A stretch of DNA of 64,000 bases, taken from CALIZF01 sp046292445. Its GTDB lineage: Bacteria > Pseudomonadota > Alphaproteobacteria > Rhodobacterales > Rhodobacteraceae. The position numbers and the translations under genes are program-made. The notes beneath the pieces are model-generated. The model did not search any database. It was not told where the DNA came from and saw nothing but the letters and a program-made list of their open reading frames with translations. This document shows, piece by piece, positions 53,592 to 61,279 of the stretch. Within the stretch, counting starts at the first letter, position 1, and every line of letters begins with the position of its first letter. The stretch lies in contig JBKBQT010000019.1 of NCBI GenBank assembly GCA_046292445.1, positions 3,455-67,454 of the forward strand, written 5' to 3'.

Positions 53592-53940
53592 GGCCGTTGC
53601 CTGAGTGGTTCGCCCGCGGAGGTGCGGCGACTCTGGGCAGGACTATCGCAGCAATCGACGCGGTAAGAAAACGGAACTTAATTGATATGAAGTTCGGAAA
53701 AATCGAACCAAAGGCCACGCAGGCCCCTGAGCCCCGGCGAGTCCGGCGCCCCCGTCCCGGCTTGGCAACCCGGTCCGAGGCACGGTTGCCGCGCCCGCGT
53801 GGCCCGGGCACGCCGAACGGCCGCGGCGCCCGGGGGATGTCGCCCCGGACGCCGCGCAGGTTGGGGCGCGCGGACTGCCCCGGCCGGGATGCGGCCTCGG
53901 GCGCGGGACAGGAGCCGGCCCCCATCCCGGCCTCGGGCGG
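53592..53940 (-). other. 349-base intergenic region ahead of the flavin reductase operon
   Basis: It holds the second operator palindrome (53692 to 53708) in an A/T-richer patch around 53660 to 53710, probably the promoter. The stretch 53710 to 53940 is very GC-rich with no recognised gene; it may contain the 3' end of the TctC transcript. Confidence 0.5.
53692..53708 (-). promoter_or_regulatory. LysR-type operator palindrome, copy 2
   Basis: GTTCGGAAAAATCGAAC has the same GTTCG-N7-CGAAC architecture and the same G at position six as the copy at 48339. It is 101 bases upstream of the flavin reductase start, inside an A/T-rich patch. Probably bound by the LysR product of 48374. Confidence 0.55.
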
Positions 53941-54939
53941 TCACTCCAGCGCGTCGCCGATCCTTGGCGCGAAGGTCTGGGCCAACTCGACCTCGAGGGC
54001 CACCGCCGCGGAGATCGCCGGCCCGTCGAGAAAGACCACCGGGCGGCGCGACTCCTCGGCCCGGGCGATCAGTTCGGGGTCGGCAAGGGCCGTGGCAAAG
54101 GCAGTCCGCAGCAGCGTCAGGTCGCTCTCCGAGGTGCCGGGCGGGGCGACGAAGACGCGACGGTAGTTCATCGCCGAGGCGAAGGGGGCCAGCGCCTCGC
54201 GGTCGAGCGGCAGCACGTCCCAGGCGTCGGGCCAGGGCAGGTCGGAGGAGAAGTCGAACAGGAACACCAGCTCGCCCGCCTCGGCTGCCGGCCCGAAGAT
54301 CGACGGCACCTCGAGCGCGCCCTCGGCCTCGCCGCGGCGCATGCTGGCCAGGATGGGCGCGGTGCCGTCGAGATGGAGATAGTCGAAGCGGATCGGCACG
54401 CCTGCCTCGTTCAGCATCTGCTGGAAGATCACCGGCATGATGTGGTCGTGCCCGCCCCTGCCGGCGGTGCCGATCAGGATCGGGACGGTCTGCGACCGCG
54501 CCACGACCGCATCGAAATCGGCCAGATCCAGATCGGCGCGCACCATGAACAGCATCGGATCGACGCTCATCTGCGCGATGAAGCCGAAACGCTCGACCTT
54601 GAACGGGGCCGAGCCGATCGCCTGCTGCCAGATCGAGCTCTCGGGGTCGAGAAACAGCACCGTCTGCCCGTCCGGCCGCGCCGCGTAGACCGAGGCAGTG
54701 GCGATGGCGCCGGCCCCGCCGGTGACGTTCTCGACGATGACATTGACGCGCGGCAGCCCCTGCGCGCGCAGGGCGGCCTCGACATAGGGGGCGGCCAGCC
54801 GCGCCTGGGCGTCGTAGCCGCCGCCGGGGCGGTAGGGCACCACGATGCGCAGCGTGTCGCCGTCCGACAGGGCAAGGGCCGCCGGGGCCGGCAGGGCGAC
54901 GGCGGCGGCGAGGGTGGTCAGCAGCATTCGACGGTTCAT
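53941..54939 (-). CDS. tctC: Tripartite tricarboxylate transporter receptor (TctC/Bug family)
   Basis: 332 residues. A signal peptide of about 23 residues is followed by LRIVVPYRPGGGYDAQAR, the Bug-family ligand loop, with VIVENVTGGAGAIATASVYA next. Bug receptors bind carboxylates, amides or nicotinate-like anions. It belongs with TctB (55005) and the truncated TctA (55459) just upstream. With TctA damaged it may now be an orphan receptor, or serve a distant membrane pair. Confidence 0.88.
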   Translation of the reverse strand: MNRRMLLTTLAAAVALPAPAALALSDGDTLRIVVPYRPGGGYDAQARLAAPYVEAALRAQGLPRVNVIVENVTGGAGAIATASVYAARPDGQTVLFLDPESSIWQQAIGSAPFKVERFGFIAQMSVDPMLFMVRADLDLADFDAVVARSQTVPILIGTAGRGGHDHIMPVIFQQMLNEAGVPIRFDYLHLDGTAPILASMRRGEAEGALEVPSIFGPAAEAGELVFLFDFSSDLPWPDAWDVLPLDREALAPFASAMNYRRVFVAPPGTSESDLTLLRTAFATALADPELIARAEESRRPVVFLDGPAISAAVALEVELAQTFAPRIGDALE

Positions 54940-55004
54940 CGGTTCTCCTCCGTGGGGTCTGTCGTTCGGGCGAGGCCGACGCAGAAACGGCGTCGCCCCC
55001 GGGG

Positions 55005-55466
55005 TCAGGGCCAGGGCATCGGCCAGAGGCCGGAGTGCAGCCGCAACCCCGCCAGTAGGCCGAAGCCGACATGGAAGGCGCCGGCCAGCCCGGCGCCGGC
55101 GGCCAGCGCGGGCAAAAGACGCAGGCCGGCGAAGAGGCGGAAATAGATCGACGCCCAGAGCGCGGTACCGGCCACGACCCCGATCAGCCAGAGCCCGGCC
55201 AGCGTGCCCGCGAACCAGGCCAGCAGCAGCGCCGCGCGCCGGCGCGAGGCCGGGCCGGCGGGCTCGGGTGCGGCAGGGGGCGGCGCGGCCAGCGCCCGCA
55301 CCGCCGCCTCGGCAAGGGCCAGCACGGCGGTGATCGTACCGACCAGCAGCGGAAAGCGACCGACATCGCCCCGCAGCCCCGAGGCGCCCCAGGCGAAGGC
55401 GGCCGCCAGCCCCGCCACCACCAGCGCCGCGGCGACGCGCTCGATCCGCAGGAGCCGCTCAGACAT
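55005..55466 (-). CDS. tctB: Tripartite tricarboxylate transporter small subunit TctB
   Basis: 153 residues with four predicted helices, the TctB pattern, including GRFPLLVGTITAVLALAEAA and a C-terminal helical hairpin. ATG 55466 overlaps the tctA stop by eight bases. It would pair with TctA to carry the ligand bound by TctC. Confidence 0.82.
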   Translation of the reverse strand: MSERLLRIERVAAALVVAGLAAAFAWGASGLRGDVGRFPLLVGTITAVLALAEAAVRALAAPPPAAPEPAGPASRRRAALLLAWFAGTLAGLWLIGVVAGTALWASIYFRLFAGLRLLPALAAGAGLAGAFHVGFGLLAGLRLHSGLWPMPWP

Positions 55467-56724
55467 CGTCGCCCCCCCGAAGCGACAGGCCGGACCGGCG
55501 CCGCGCGGACCGCAGGCGCAGCACGTGCAGCAGCAGCATCAGCCCGATGCAGGCCCAGATCAGCTTGGCCGTGACCGAGGCCCAGAACACCGCATGCGCG
55601 CCGCGCCCGATCGCCAGCGCCTGGAAATAGCTGCTCTCGACCAGCCCTCCCAGCATCAGCGCTATGACGACGCTGATGCGCGAGAAGCCGTAGCGCTTGC
55701 ACGCCAGCCCCAACGCCGCCATCGCCCCGGCAAAGACCAGATCGAAGGGGTTGCCCCGGGCGAGCAGGACCGCCAGGCAGCCGAGAAACACCACGACCGG
55801 CGCCACCATGACCTGTGGAACCGCCGTGATCGCCGCGAGCAGCCGCCAGCCGGCCGCCAGCACCACCACCGAAGCCAGAACGGTGGCCATCGCGCTGCTG
55901 ATCAGGATCACCCAGGTGACCTCGAGGTTCCCGGCAAAGACGTTGGCCCCCGGCTCGATGCCGTTGATCATGAACACCCCGAGCAGGATCGCGGTGTTCA
56001 GGCTGCCGGGGATGCCCAGCGCCAGCGTCGGCACCAGCGCACCGCCGGCGCTGGCGTTGTTGGCCGATTCGGAGGCGATCACGCCGCGCACGTCGCCCTG
56101 CCCGAAGCGGCTGCGGTCGCGCGCGGTATCGCGTACCAGCGCATAGCCGAGGAAGTTCGCCAGCACCCCGCCGACCCCGGGGATGACGCCGACGATCCAG
56201 CCCGCCAGGCTGCCGAGCCCCCAAGCATGGACATGGCGGGCGGTGTCGCGCAGGCCCTCGCGGATCTGGCCCGCCGCGCCCTTCGCCGCAGTCGCGACCG
56301 GCGCCTCGCCCGGCGGGCGGGCTGCCGCCGGGTCGCCCTGCAGCGCCATGCCGAAGGCTTCGGCCAGGGGATAGATCCCGACGAAGGCCGCCACGATCGG
56401 GATCCCGCCCCACAGGTCGGTGACGCCGAAGGTGAACCGCGGCGTGCCGGTGATCACGCTGAGCCCGATGGTGGACAGCAGCAGCCCCAGCCCCCCCGCC
56501 GCCAGCCCGGCCAGCACCGAGCCGCCGCACGAGAAGGCCAGCACGACGAGGCCCAGCAGCACGAAGGCAAACCATTCGGCCGGACCGAACAGCAGGCTGA
56601 TCGGCGCCATCACCGGCAGCAGCCCCACGACCAGCGCCAGCGACAGCAGCCCGCCCACCACCGAGGCCCCGGAGGCCGCCGCCACGGCATAGAGCGTGCG
56701 GCCCTGCCGGTGCAACGGATAGCC
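55459..56724 (-). pseudogene. tctA: Tripartite tricarboxylate transporter large subunit TctA, 5'-truncated
   Basis: About 420 residues of the large membrane subunit remain, including GYPLHRQGRTLYAVAAASG at the cut end, GVIPGVGGVLANFLGYALV and SANNASAGGALVPTLALGIP, the second signature. TctA is normally about 500 residues; the first roughly 85 to 100, holding the first membrane helices and the other copy of the signature, are missing. The native frame has no start of its own (the first usable codon is TTG 56715 inside the old coding sequence). It is joined directly to a truncated LLM gene. Confidence 0.82.
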
Positions 56725-56727
56725 CTG

Positions 56728-57538
56728 CGATCAGCCCCTGCCGGATCGGCCGCTGGTTGCGGAACCAGGCGCCGAAGTAGCAGTAGAAACGGTTGATCTC
56801 GCAGGCGGCCTGCTGTGCATCGGCCTCGTCGGCCGCGACATAGGCGTGGCGCAGCACCATGATCTTCGGCCGCGGCACCTCGGGATGTGCCGCGCAGGCG
56901 GCGTTGAAGCGGTCCATCAGGCTCGCCACCTCCCCGTCGTCCAGATGCAGCGGGGTGACCTGCACGTTGCAGCCCTGTGCGACGGCGAAATCGTGGCTGC
57001 TGGGGTCGCGTGCGGCCACCCAGATCGGCGGGCCGGGTTGCTGCAGCGGCTTCGGGGCCGAGGTGGTGGCGGGGAACTGCCAGTATTGCCCCTGATGGGC
57101 GTAGTCGCCCGCCCAGAGCCCCCGCAGCGCGGGAACGAGCTCGCGCAGCCGGCCGCCGGCGTTCCAGGCATCGAGCCCCGGCACCAACCGTTCGTATTCG
57201 AAACTGTAGGCGCCCCGGGCGATCCCCAGTTCCAGCCGGCCATCCGTGATGATGTCGGCCATCGCCGCCTCGCCGGCCAGCCGGATCGGGTGCCAGAAGG
57301 GGGCGATCACCGTGCCCGTGCCCAGCCGCACCCGCGTTGTGCGCCGCGCCAGATCGACCAGGTTCAAGAGCGGGTTCGGGGCGATGGTGAAGCCCATGCC
57401 GTGGTGCTCGCCTGTCCAGATGGCGTACATCCCGCCCTCGTCGGCAATCCGGCACAGCTCGATCATCTCGTGATAGAGCCTGCGCTCGTCGTCCCGGTCC
57501 GAGACGCGCTCCATATGGATGAACAGCGAGAACTTCAT
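56728..57538 (-). pseudogene. LLM-class flavin monooxygenase, 3'-truncated
   Basis: The first 270 residues of a luciferase-like oxygenase: MKFSLFIHMER, WTGEHHGMGFTIAPNPLL, RLELGIARGAYSFEYERLVP and GPPIWVAARDPSSHDFA. Homology stops after FRNQRPIRQGLI, where the DNA becomes tctA in another frame. A full family member is about 350 residues, so the C-terminal helices are lost and the frame reads on through tctA as nonsense. The start overlaps the flavin reductase stop in ATGA, a pairing like that of the intact LLM at 51943. Confidence 0.82.
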
Positions 57539-58473
57539 GACGCTCGTCCTTCGCTCCGCCGGTGCACCCGGCCGGCTTCATGCGTGCCGAAATAGACCCC
57601 GTAATTGCCCAGCCGCGATTCCTCGGCCAGCCGCGTCAGCATCTCCCGCAGCGCCGGATCGCTGACACAGGACACCCCTTCGGCGGTCAGATCGACGAAG
57701 GCGCCGCGGGCCGAGGGGCCCGGGCGGGTCGGGCAGCGGATCGCCAGGTGCTGGATCCCGCGCCGCAAATCCTCGTAGACCGCGTAGATAGTCCCCGGTT
57801 CGGCCCGAAGCCCGAGCCCGCCGATCAGCGCCGCCAGCGTGGCCTGCACCCCGGCCGCCCCGACGCGCGCCATCGGCACCGCCACCCCACCGCGGTCGTC
57901 GTCCAGCAGCAGCACTCGCCCCTCGGCCTCGAGGATCGCCGCGATCACCACCTCGGGCCCGGTGGGCATCTGCGCCGCCGTCGCCGCCGGGGTCAGATAG
58001 GCGCCGCGGTAATAGCCCAGCGCCGGATGCGCCGCGGCGGCGAAGGCGCCGATCAGGCCGATCAGGATCGTATGGTCGCCCGCCGGCAGCGCTTGTTCGC
58101 AGGCGCAGTCGAACCAGGCCGCGACGCCCTCGAGGATCGGCGCGCCGACCGGGCCCGGCTGCCAGGCGAGGCCGGCAAACCGGTCGGCCGAAGGACGGGC
58201 GAAGGTGGTCGAGAGCGCCGACTGGCCCTCAGCCAGGATATTGACCGCAAAGCCCGGGCCGGCGGCGAAGGCTGCCCGGTTCGCCGAGCCGTTGGCGATG
58301 CAGACCAGAAGCAGCGGCGGATCGAGCGAGACCGAGGTGAAGGAGTTCGCCGTAAAGCCGAGGGGCCGGCCGGCGGGGTCGCGTGTGGTGACCACCGTCA
58401 CCCCGGTCATGAAACAGCCGAAGGCGCTGCGCAGGGCGCGGATGTCGGAAACCGTGGCCGCCGGCGCGCTCAT
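57535..58473 (-). CDS. Flavin reductase with C-terminal Nudix-like extension
   Basis: 312 residues. Residues 1 to about 160 are a split-barrel flavin reductase (CFMTGVTVVTTRDPAGRPLGF, TANSFTSVSLDPPLLLVCI). The remaining 150 (VVIAAILEAEGRVLLLDDDRG onward) resemble a Nudix fold but show no GX5EX7REUXEEXGU box, so it is likely a binding rather than hydrolytic domain. It directly precedes the truncated LLM gene and would have supplied its reduced flavin. ATG 58473 overlaps the hydrolase stop. Confidence 0.8.
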   Translation of the reverse strand: MSAPAATVSDIRALRSAFGCFMTGVTVVTTRDPAGRPLGFTANSFTSVSLDPPLLLVCIANGSANRAAFAAGPGFAVNILAEGQSALSTTFARPSADRFAGLAWQPGPVGAPILEGVAAWFDCACEQALPAGDHTILIGLIGAFAAAAHPALGYYRGAYLTPAATAAQMPTGPEVVIAAILEAEGRVLLLDDDRGGVAVPMARVGAAGVQATLAALIGGLGLRAEPGTIYAVYEDLRRGIQHLAIRCPTRPGPSARGAFVDLTAEGVSCVSDPALREMLTRLAEESRLGNYGVYFGTHEAGRVHRRSEGRAS

Positions 58474-59264
58474 GCCGCCACCGCCTCGGTCTCGAGCCAC
58501 TGGCGCAGCGCGGCATTGACCGCCTCGGGCGCGGTCAGGCCGACCATGTGGCGGTGCGCGGGCACTACCACCGCCTGCCCCCGCGGGGCCATGGCCGCCA
58601 TCGCCCGGGTCATTTCGGGGGTCGAATTGGCGTCGCCCTCGCCGGTCAGCACCAGAAGCGGGCAGCGGATCTCGCCGATCCGGTCGGCATAGACCGCATC
58701 GCCCTCGGCAAAGGCGCGGTAGGCCACGGCATAGCCGTCCGGGCGCGCCTGCGCGAGCCAGGCGGCAACCTGCGCCCGGATCGCCTCCTCGCCGGGGCCG
58801 AACCAGCGCGCCAGCGGCGCCTCGGGCTCGCCCCGGCCGGCGGCGATCGCCTCGGCGCGGGCAAGGACCGCGGCGCGCGCCTCGGGGCTGCGGCGATGGA
58901 CCGCGCTCAGCACCGCCACCCGGCGCACCTGCCACGGCTGCTCGATCGCCAGACCCGCGGCGATCAGGGCCCCCATCGAATGGCCCGCCACCGAGACCGG
59001 CCCCAGACCGAGCGCCGCGACAAGCCGCCCGGCCCATGCGACAAACTCCCGCAGGCGCGGATTGCCCGGCAAGGGGTCGCTTTCGCCGTGGCCCGGCAAG
59101 TCGGGCGCGATCACCCGATGGGCCCCGGCCAGCGCGCCGATCTGCGGCCCCCAGGCCTCGGCCCGCAGGCCGACGCCATGCAGAAGAACAAGCGGCGCGC
59201 CCTCGCCGGCCTCGGCGAGGCGGACCGCCAGCCCCTCAGACAGCCGCAGGGTTCGCCGGATCAT
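58470..59264 (-). CDS. Alpha/beta hydrolase
   Basis: 264 residues. Oxyanion loop LLHGVGLRAEAW, APDLPGHGESD, nucleophile Ser96 in AGHSMGAL, an Asp in LTGEGDANST and a late His in PAHRHMVGL complete a hydrolase triad. The family cleaves esters or C-C bonds, for example ring-fission products of oxygenases. It overlaps the DUF1185 gene by 29 bases. Confidence 0.87.
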   Translation of the reverse strand: MIRRTLRLSEGLAVRLAEAGEGAPLVLLHGVGLRAEAWGPQIGALAGAHRVIAPDLPGHGESDPLPGNPRLREFVAWAGRLVAALGLGPVSVAGHSMGALIAAGLAIEQPWQVRRVAVLSAVHRRSPEARAAVLARAEAIAAGRGEPEAPLARWFGPGEEAIRAQVAAWLAQARPDGYAVAYRAFAEGDAVYADRIGEIRCPLLVLTGEGDANSTPEMTRAMAAMAPRGQAVVVPAHRHMVGLTAPEAVNAALRQWLETEAVAA

Positions 59265-59838
59265 GCCCGAGCTCCCTCAGATCCTGATAGCGGTCGCCGA
59301 TCCGGTGGTGCGGGCGCCCCCCGGTCGAGGCGGCGAGGGCGACCAGAACCTCGTCGGCGGCCGGCGCATCGGCGATCGCGGTCTGGACGGTCAGGTAATG
59401 CGAGCGCCGTCCCTCGTCGTGCTTGTCCATCAGCGGGATCATCACCGGACTGTTGGCCCCGCCGCGAATGTTGGTGAAAGCCAGATAGGTCATTGCCCCC
59501 AGCGCCTGGCGATAGTGGTTGCCGAAGCGCAAGGTATGGATCAGCGCGCTGGCGTGCTCGATCTCGCCGTCCAGACCGATCACCGCCGCCTTTCCGTAGC
59601 CCTCGACCGCCTCGGGCCCGCCGGCGGCCTCGAGGATCATTTCGGTCAGCAATCGGCCGAGTTCGGGGGCGATCTGGCGGATCTCGGGCCCCAGATCCTC
59701 GACGAAACCGCGCCCAGCCCAGGGATTGCGCAGCACCGCCATCGCCGCGATCAGGCGCAGGGGGCGCGCGGTCGGGCGGCCGCCCTCGATCATCGTGGTC
59801 TCGATCACGGTGCAGGTTTTTCGAATCAGGCTCGGCAT
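59236..59838 (-). CDS. DUF1185 (amino acid synthesis family) protein
   Basis: 200 residues matching DUF1185: RKTCTVIETTMIEGGRPTAR, VLRNPWAGRGFVEDLGP and a conserved histidine-rich C terminus (GRPHHRIGDRYQDL). The family is frequently found in catabolic operons with LLM and amidohydrolase genes, but its reaction is not established. It is the first gene of this operon, divergent from the GntR regulator, with an operator palindrome 30 bases before its start. Confidence 0.8.
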   Translation of the reverse strand: MPSLIRKTCTVIETTMIEGGRPTARPLRLIAAMAVLRNPWAGRGFVEDLGPEIRQIAPELGRLLTEMILEAAGGPEAVEGYGKAAVIGLDGEIEHASALIHTLRFGNHYRQALGAMTYLAFTNIRGGANSPVMIPLMDKHDEGRRSHYLTVQTAIADAPAADEVLVALAASTGGRPHHRIGDRYQDLRELGHDPANPAAV

Positions 59839-59867
59839 GACGTCCCCCGTCCGAGGATGGCCGTAAG

Positions 59868-59879
59868 ATGGTATACCAT
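59868..59879 (+). promoter_or_regulatory. GntR-type operator palindrome
   Basis: ATGGTATACCAT is a perfect 12-bp palindrome in the 94-base space between the DUF1185 gene (minus) and the GntR gene (plus). The TGGTATACCA core is the usual kind of FadR/VanR-subfamily operator. It probably lets the GntR protein control both directions. Confidence 0.6.
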
Positions 59880-59932
59880 AAGACCACCTGTCAACGCTTG
59901 TCGCCGTCCCTTGCCGGACCTATCCTGCCGCC

Positions 59933-60616
59933 ATGACCCAAGCGGCCGCGCCGATCCTCAGGCTGGATGTTCAGACCACCACCCTGCGCCAGCTGGCGGT
60001 TGACCGGCTGCGCCGGGCGATCATCGCCGGGCATTTCGGCGGCGGCGAGCGCCTGGTCGAGCGCATCCTGTGCGCGCAGCTCGGGGTGTCGCGGTCGGTG
60101 GTGCGCGAGGCGATCCGCTATCTCGAGGCCGAGGGGCTGGTCGAGATCCAGCCTCGCGCGGGGCCCGTGGTTGCCCGGCTGGACTGGCCGCGCGCGCGCC
60201 AGATCTACGACATCCGCCGCCTGCTGGAAGCCGAGGCGGCGGCGGCCTGCGCGCGGCGCGCCGATGCCGACCTCGGCGACCGCCTGAACGCCGCCTTCGC
60301 CCGGATCGGGGCGGCCTTCGATCAGGCCGATGCGGACGAGCTGCTCGAGGCCACGTGGCGTTTCTACGAGGTGATCTTCACCGCCGCCGGCCATGACATC
60401 GCCTGGGAAATCGTCCAGCGGCTGAACAGCCGGATCTCGCGGCTGCGGGTGCTGACGCTGTCCACCGTGAACCGCAGTGTCTCCGGGCGCATGCACATGG
60501 CCCGGATCTGCGCGGCGATCTGCGCCGGCGACCCCGAGGCCGCACGCAGCGCCGTCGATGCCCATCTGCGCGATGCCGCCGAGATCGCCCAGCGGATCCT
60601 CGGCAACTCTGCCTGA
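59933..60616 (+). CDS. GntR-family (FCD domain) regulator
   Basis: 227 residues. The winged helix spans residues 15 to 80 (LRRAIIAGHFGGGERLVER, SRSVVREAIRYLEAEGLVEI). The FCD effector domain follows with the metal-ligand pattern RRLLEAEAAAACARR and DAHLRDAAEIAQR. It diverges from the DUF1185-hydrolase-reductase-LLM-tct operon, which it most likely represses until the pathway ligand binds. Confidence 0.88.
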   Translation: MTQAAAPILRLDVQTTTLRQLAVDRLRRAIIAGHFGGGERLVERILCAQLGVSRSVVREAIRYLEAEGLVEIQPRAGPVVARLDWPRARQIYDIRRLLEAEAAAACARRADADLGDRLNAAFARIGAAFDQADADELLEATWRFYEVIFTAAGHDIAWEIVQRLNSRISRLRVLTLSTVNRSVSGRMHMARICAAICAGDPEAARSAVDAHLRDAAEIAQRILGNSA

Positions 60617-60750
60617 ACTGGCCGGCCGCCGCCGGCGGACCCGTGGGACGAAGGCGTATCGAGGTCACGCTGCCACACATTCGCGCGAGCGGCGGGACAC
60701 AAGGCGCTGACCTGCCCCCCCGGAAGTTGCCCGGTTGCGACATAGAGTGG
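60617..60750 (+). other. Spacer between regulator and IS5 remnant
   Basis: A GC-rich inverted sequence (CCGGCCGCCGCCGGCGG) follows the GntR stop and may help end transcription. No gene seen. Confidence 0.35.
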
Positions 60751-60945
60751 TTCTGTTGCACAACTCTGGCGACGGACGAACCTCCCCTGTCCCGGGACAG
60801 ACTCATCCTGCGGCGCGAGTGACGGGTATGCCGAGCCCGGCGAACCCAATCAGGACGGCGGCAGACCTGCAGCCCGGCCACCTGACGGTCGAAGTCCCGC
60901 GCCATGACGCGCCGACCCGGCAATTTTGCACAACGCATCTTTGTC
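60751..60945 (-). mobile_element. IS5-family transposase end, remnant
   Basis: The minus strand reads MARDFDRQVAGLQV and, in broken frame, the usual tail of IS427-group transposases. The end GTTCTGTTGCACAAC (plus strand near 60752) resembles the terminal repeat of that group, and TTTTGCACAACGC lies at the other side. Only about 195 bases survive, a footprint of a deleted element. Confidence 0.6.
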
Positions 60946-60965
60946 TCGAGGCGATTTCGGCGGTT

Positions 60966-61279
60966 TTAACTGCCATCGCGCCACGGCAGCAGTTCGCGGC
61001 CCTGCGGCAGGAAGGGCATCACGGGACGGGCCCCGCAGGCGCCATCGCTGGCCAGGCCCACCGGAAGGCCGGTTGCGGCGATCGCCGCCAGCGCCTTGGC
61101 GCGGGCGGCCTCAACCATGGTGCCGGCGCGCGGCACCTCGCCGGTGAAGGTGCCGAACCGGTCGGTATCGAGGCCCTCGGGCGCTGTCGGCGCAATACCG
61201 AGACGGCCGAAAGGCGGCGCGATGGCCGCCGCCTTGGCCCCTGCATCGTGCCGAGGGCAATTCGGTCCGGCAGGGTCAT
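60966..61279 (-). pseudogene. DUF6671-family protein, frameshifted
   Basis: The ATG at 61279 overlaps the dabA stop. The first residues MTLPDRIALGTMQG are in one frame, then AKAAAIAPPFGRLGIAPTAP, GLDTDRFGTFTGEVPRAGTM and GARPVMPFLPQGRELLPWRD in another, ending in TAA at 60966. One G added to the GGGG near 61245 joins them. DUF6671 proteins have unknown function and sit beside dabA in related genomes; that link is from memory and needs checking. The break lies beside the IS5 remnant. Confidence 0.65.

Noticed and set aside
55184..57538. A 784-codon minus-strand frame starting as an LLM enzyme, taken as a fusion protein
   Set aside because: After about residue 270 it reads tctA in the wrong frame; the tail is nonsense from a deletion scar, not a designed fusion.
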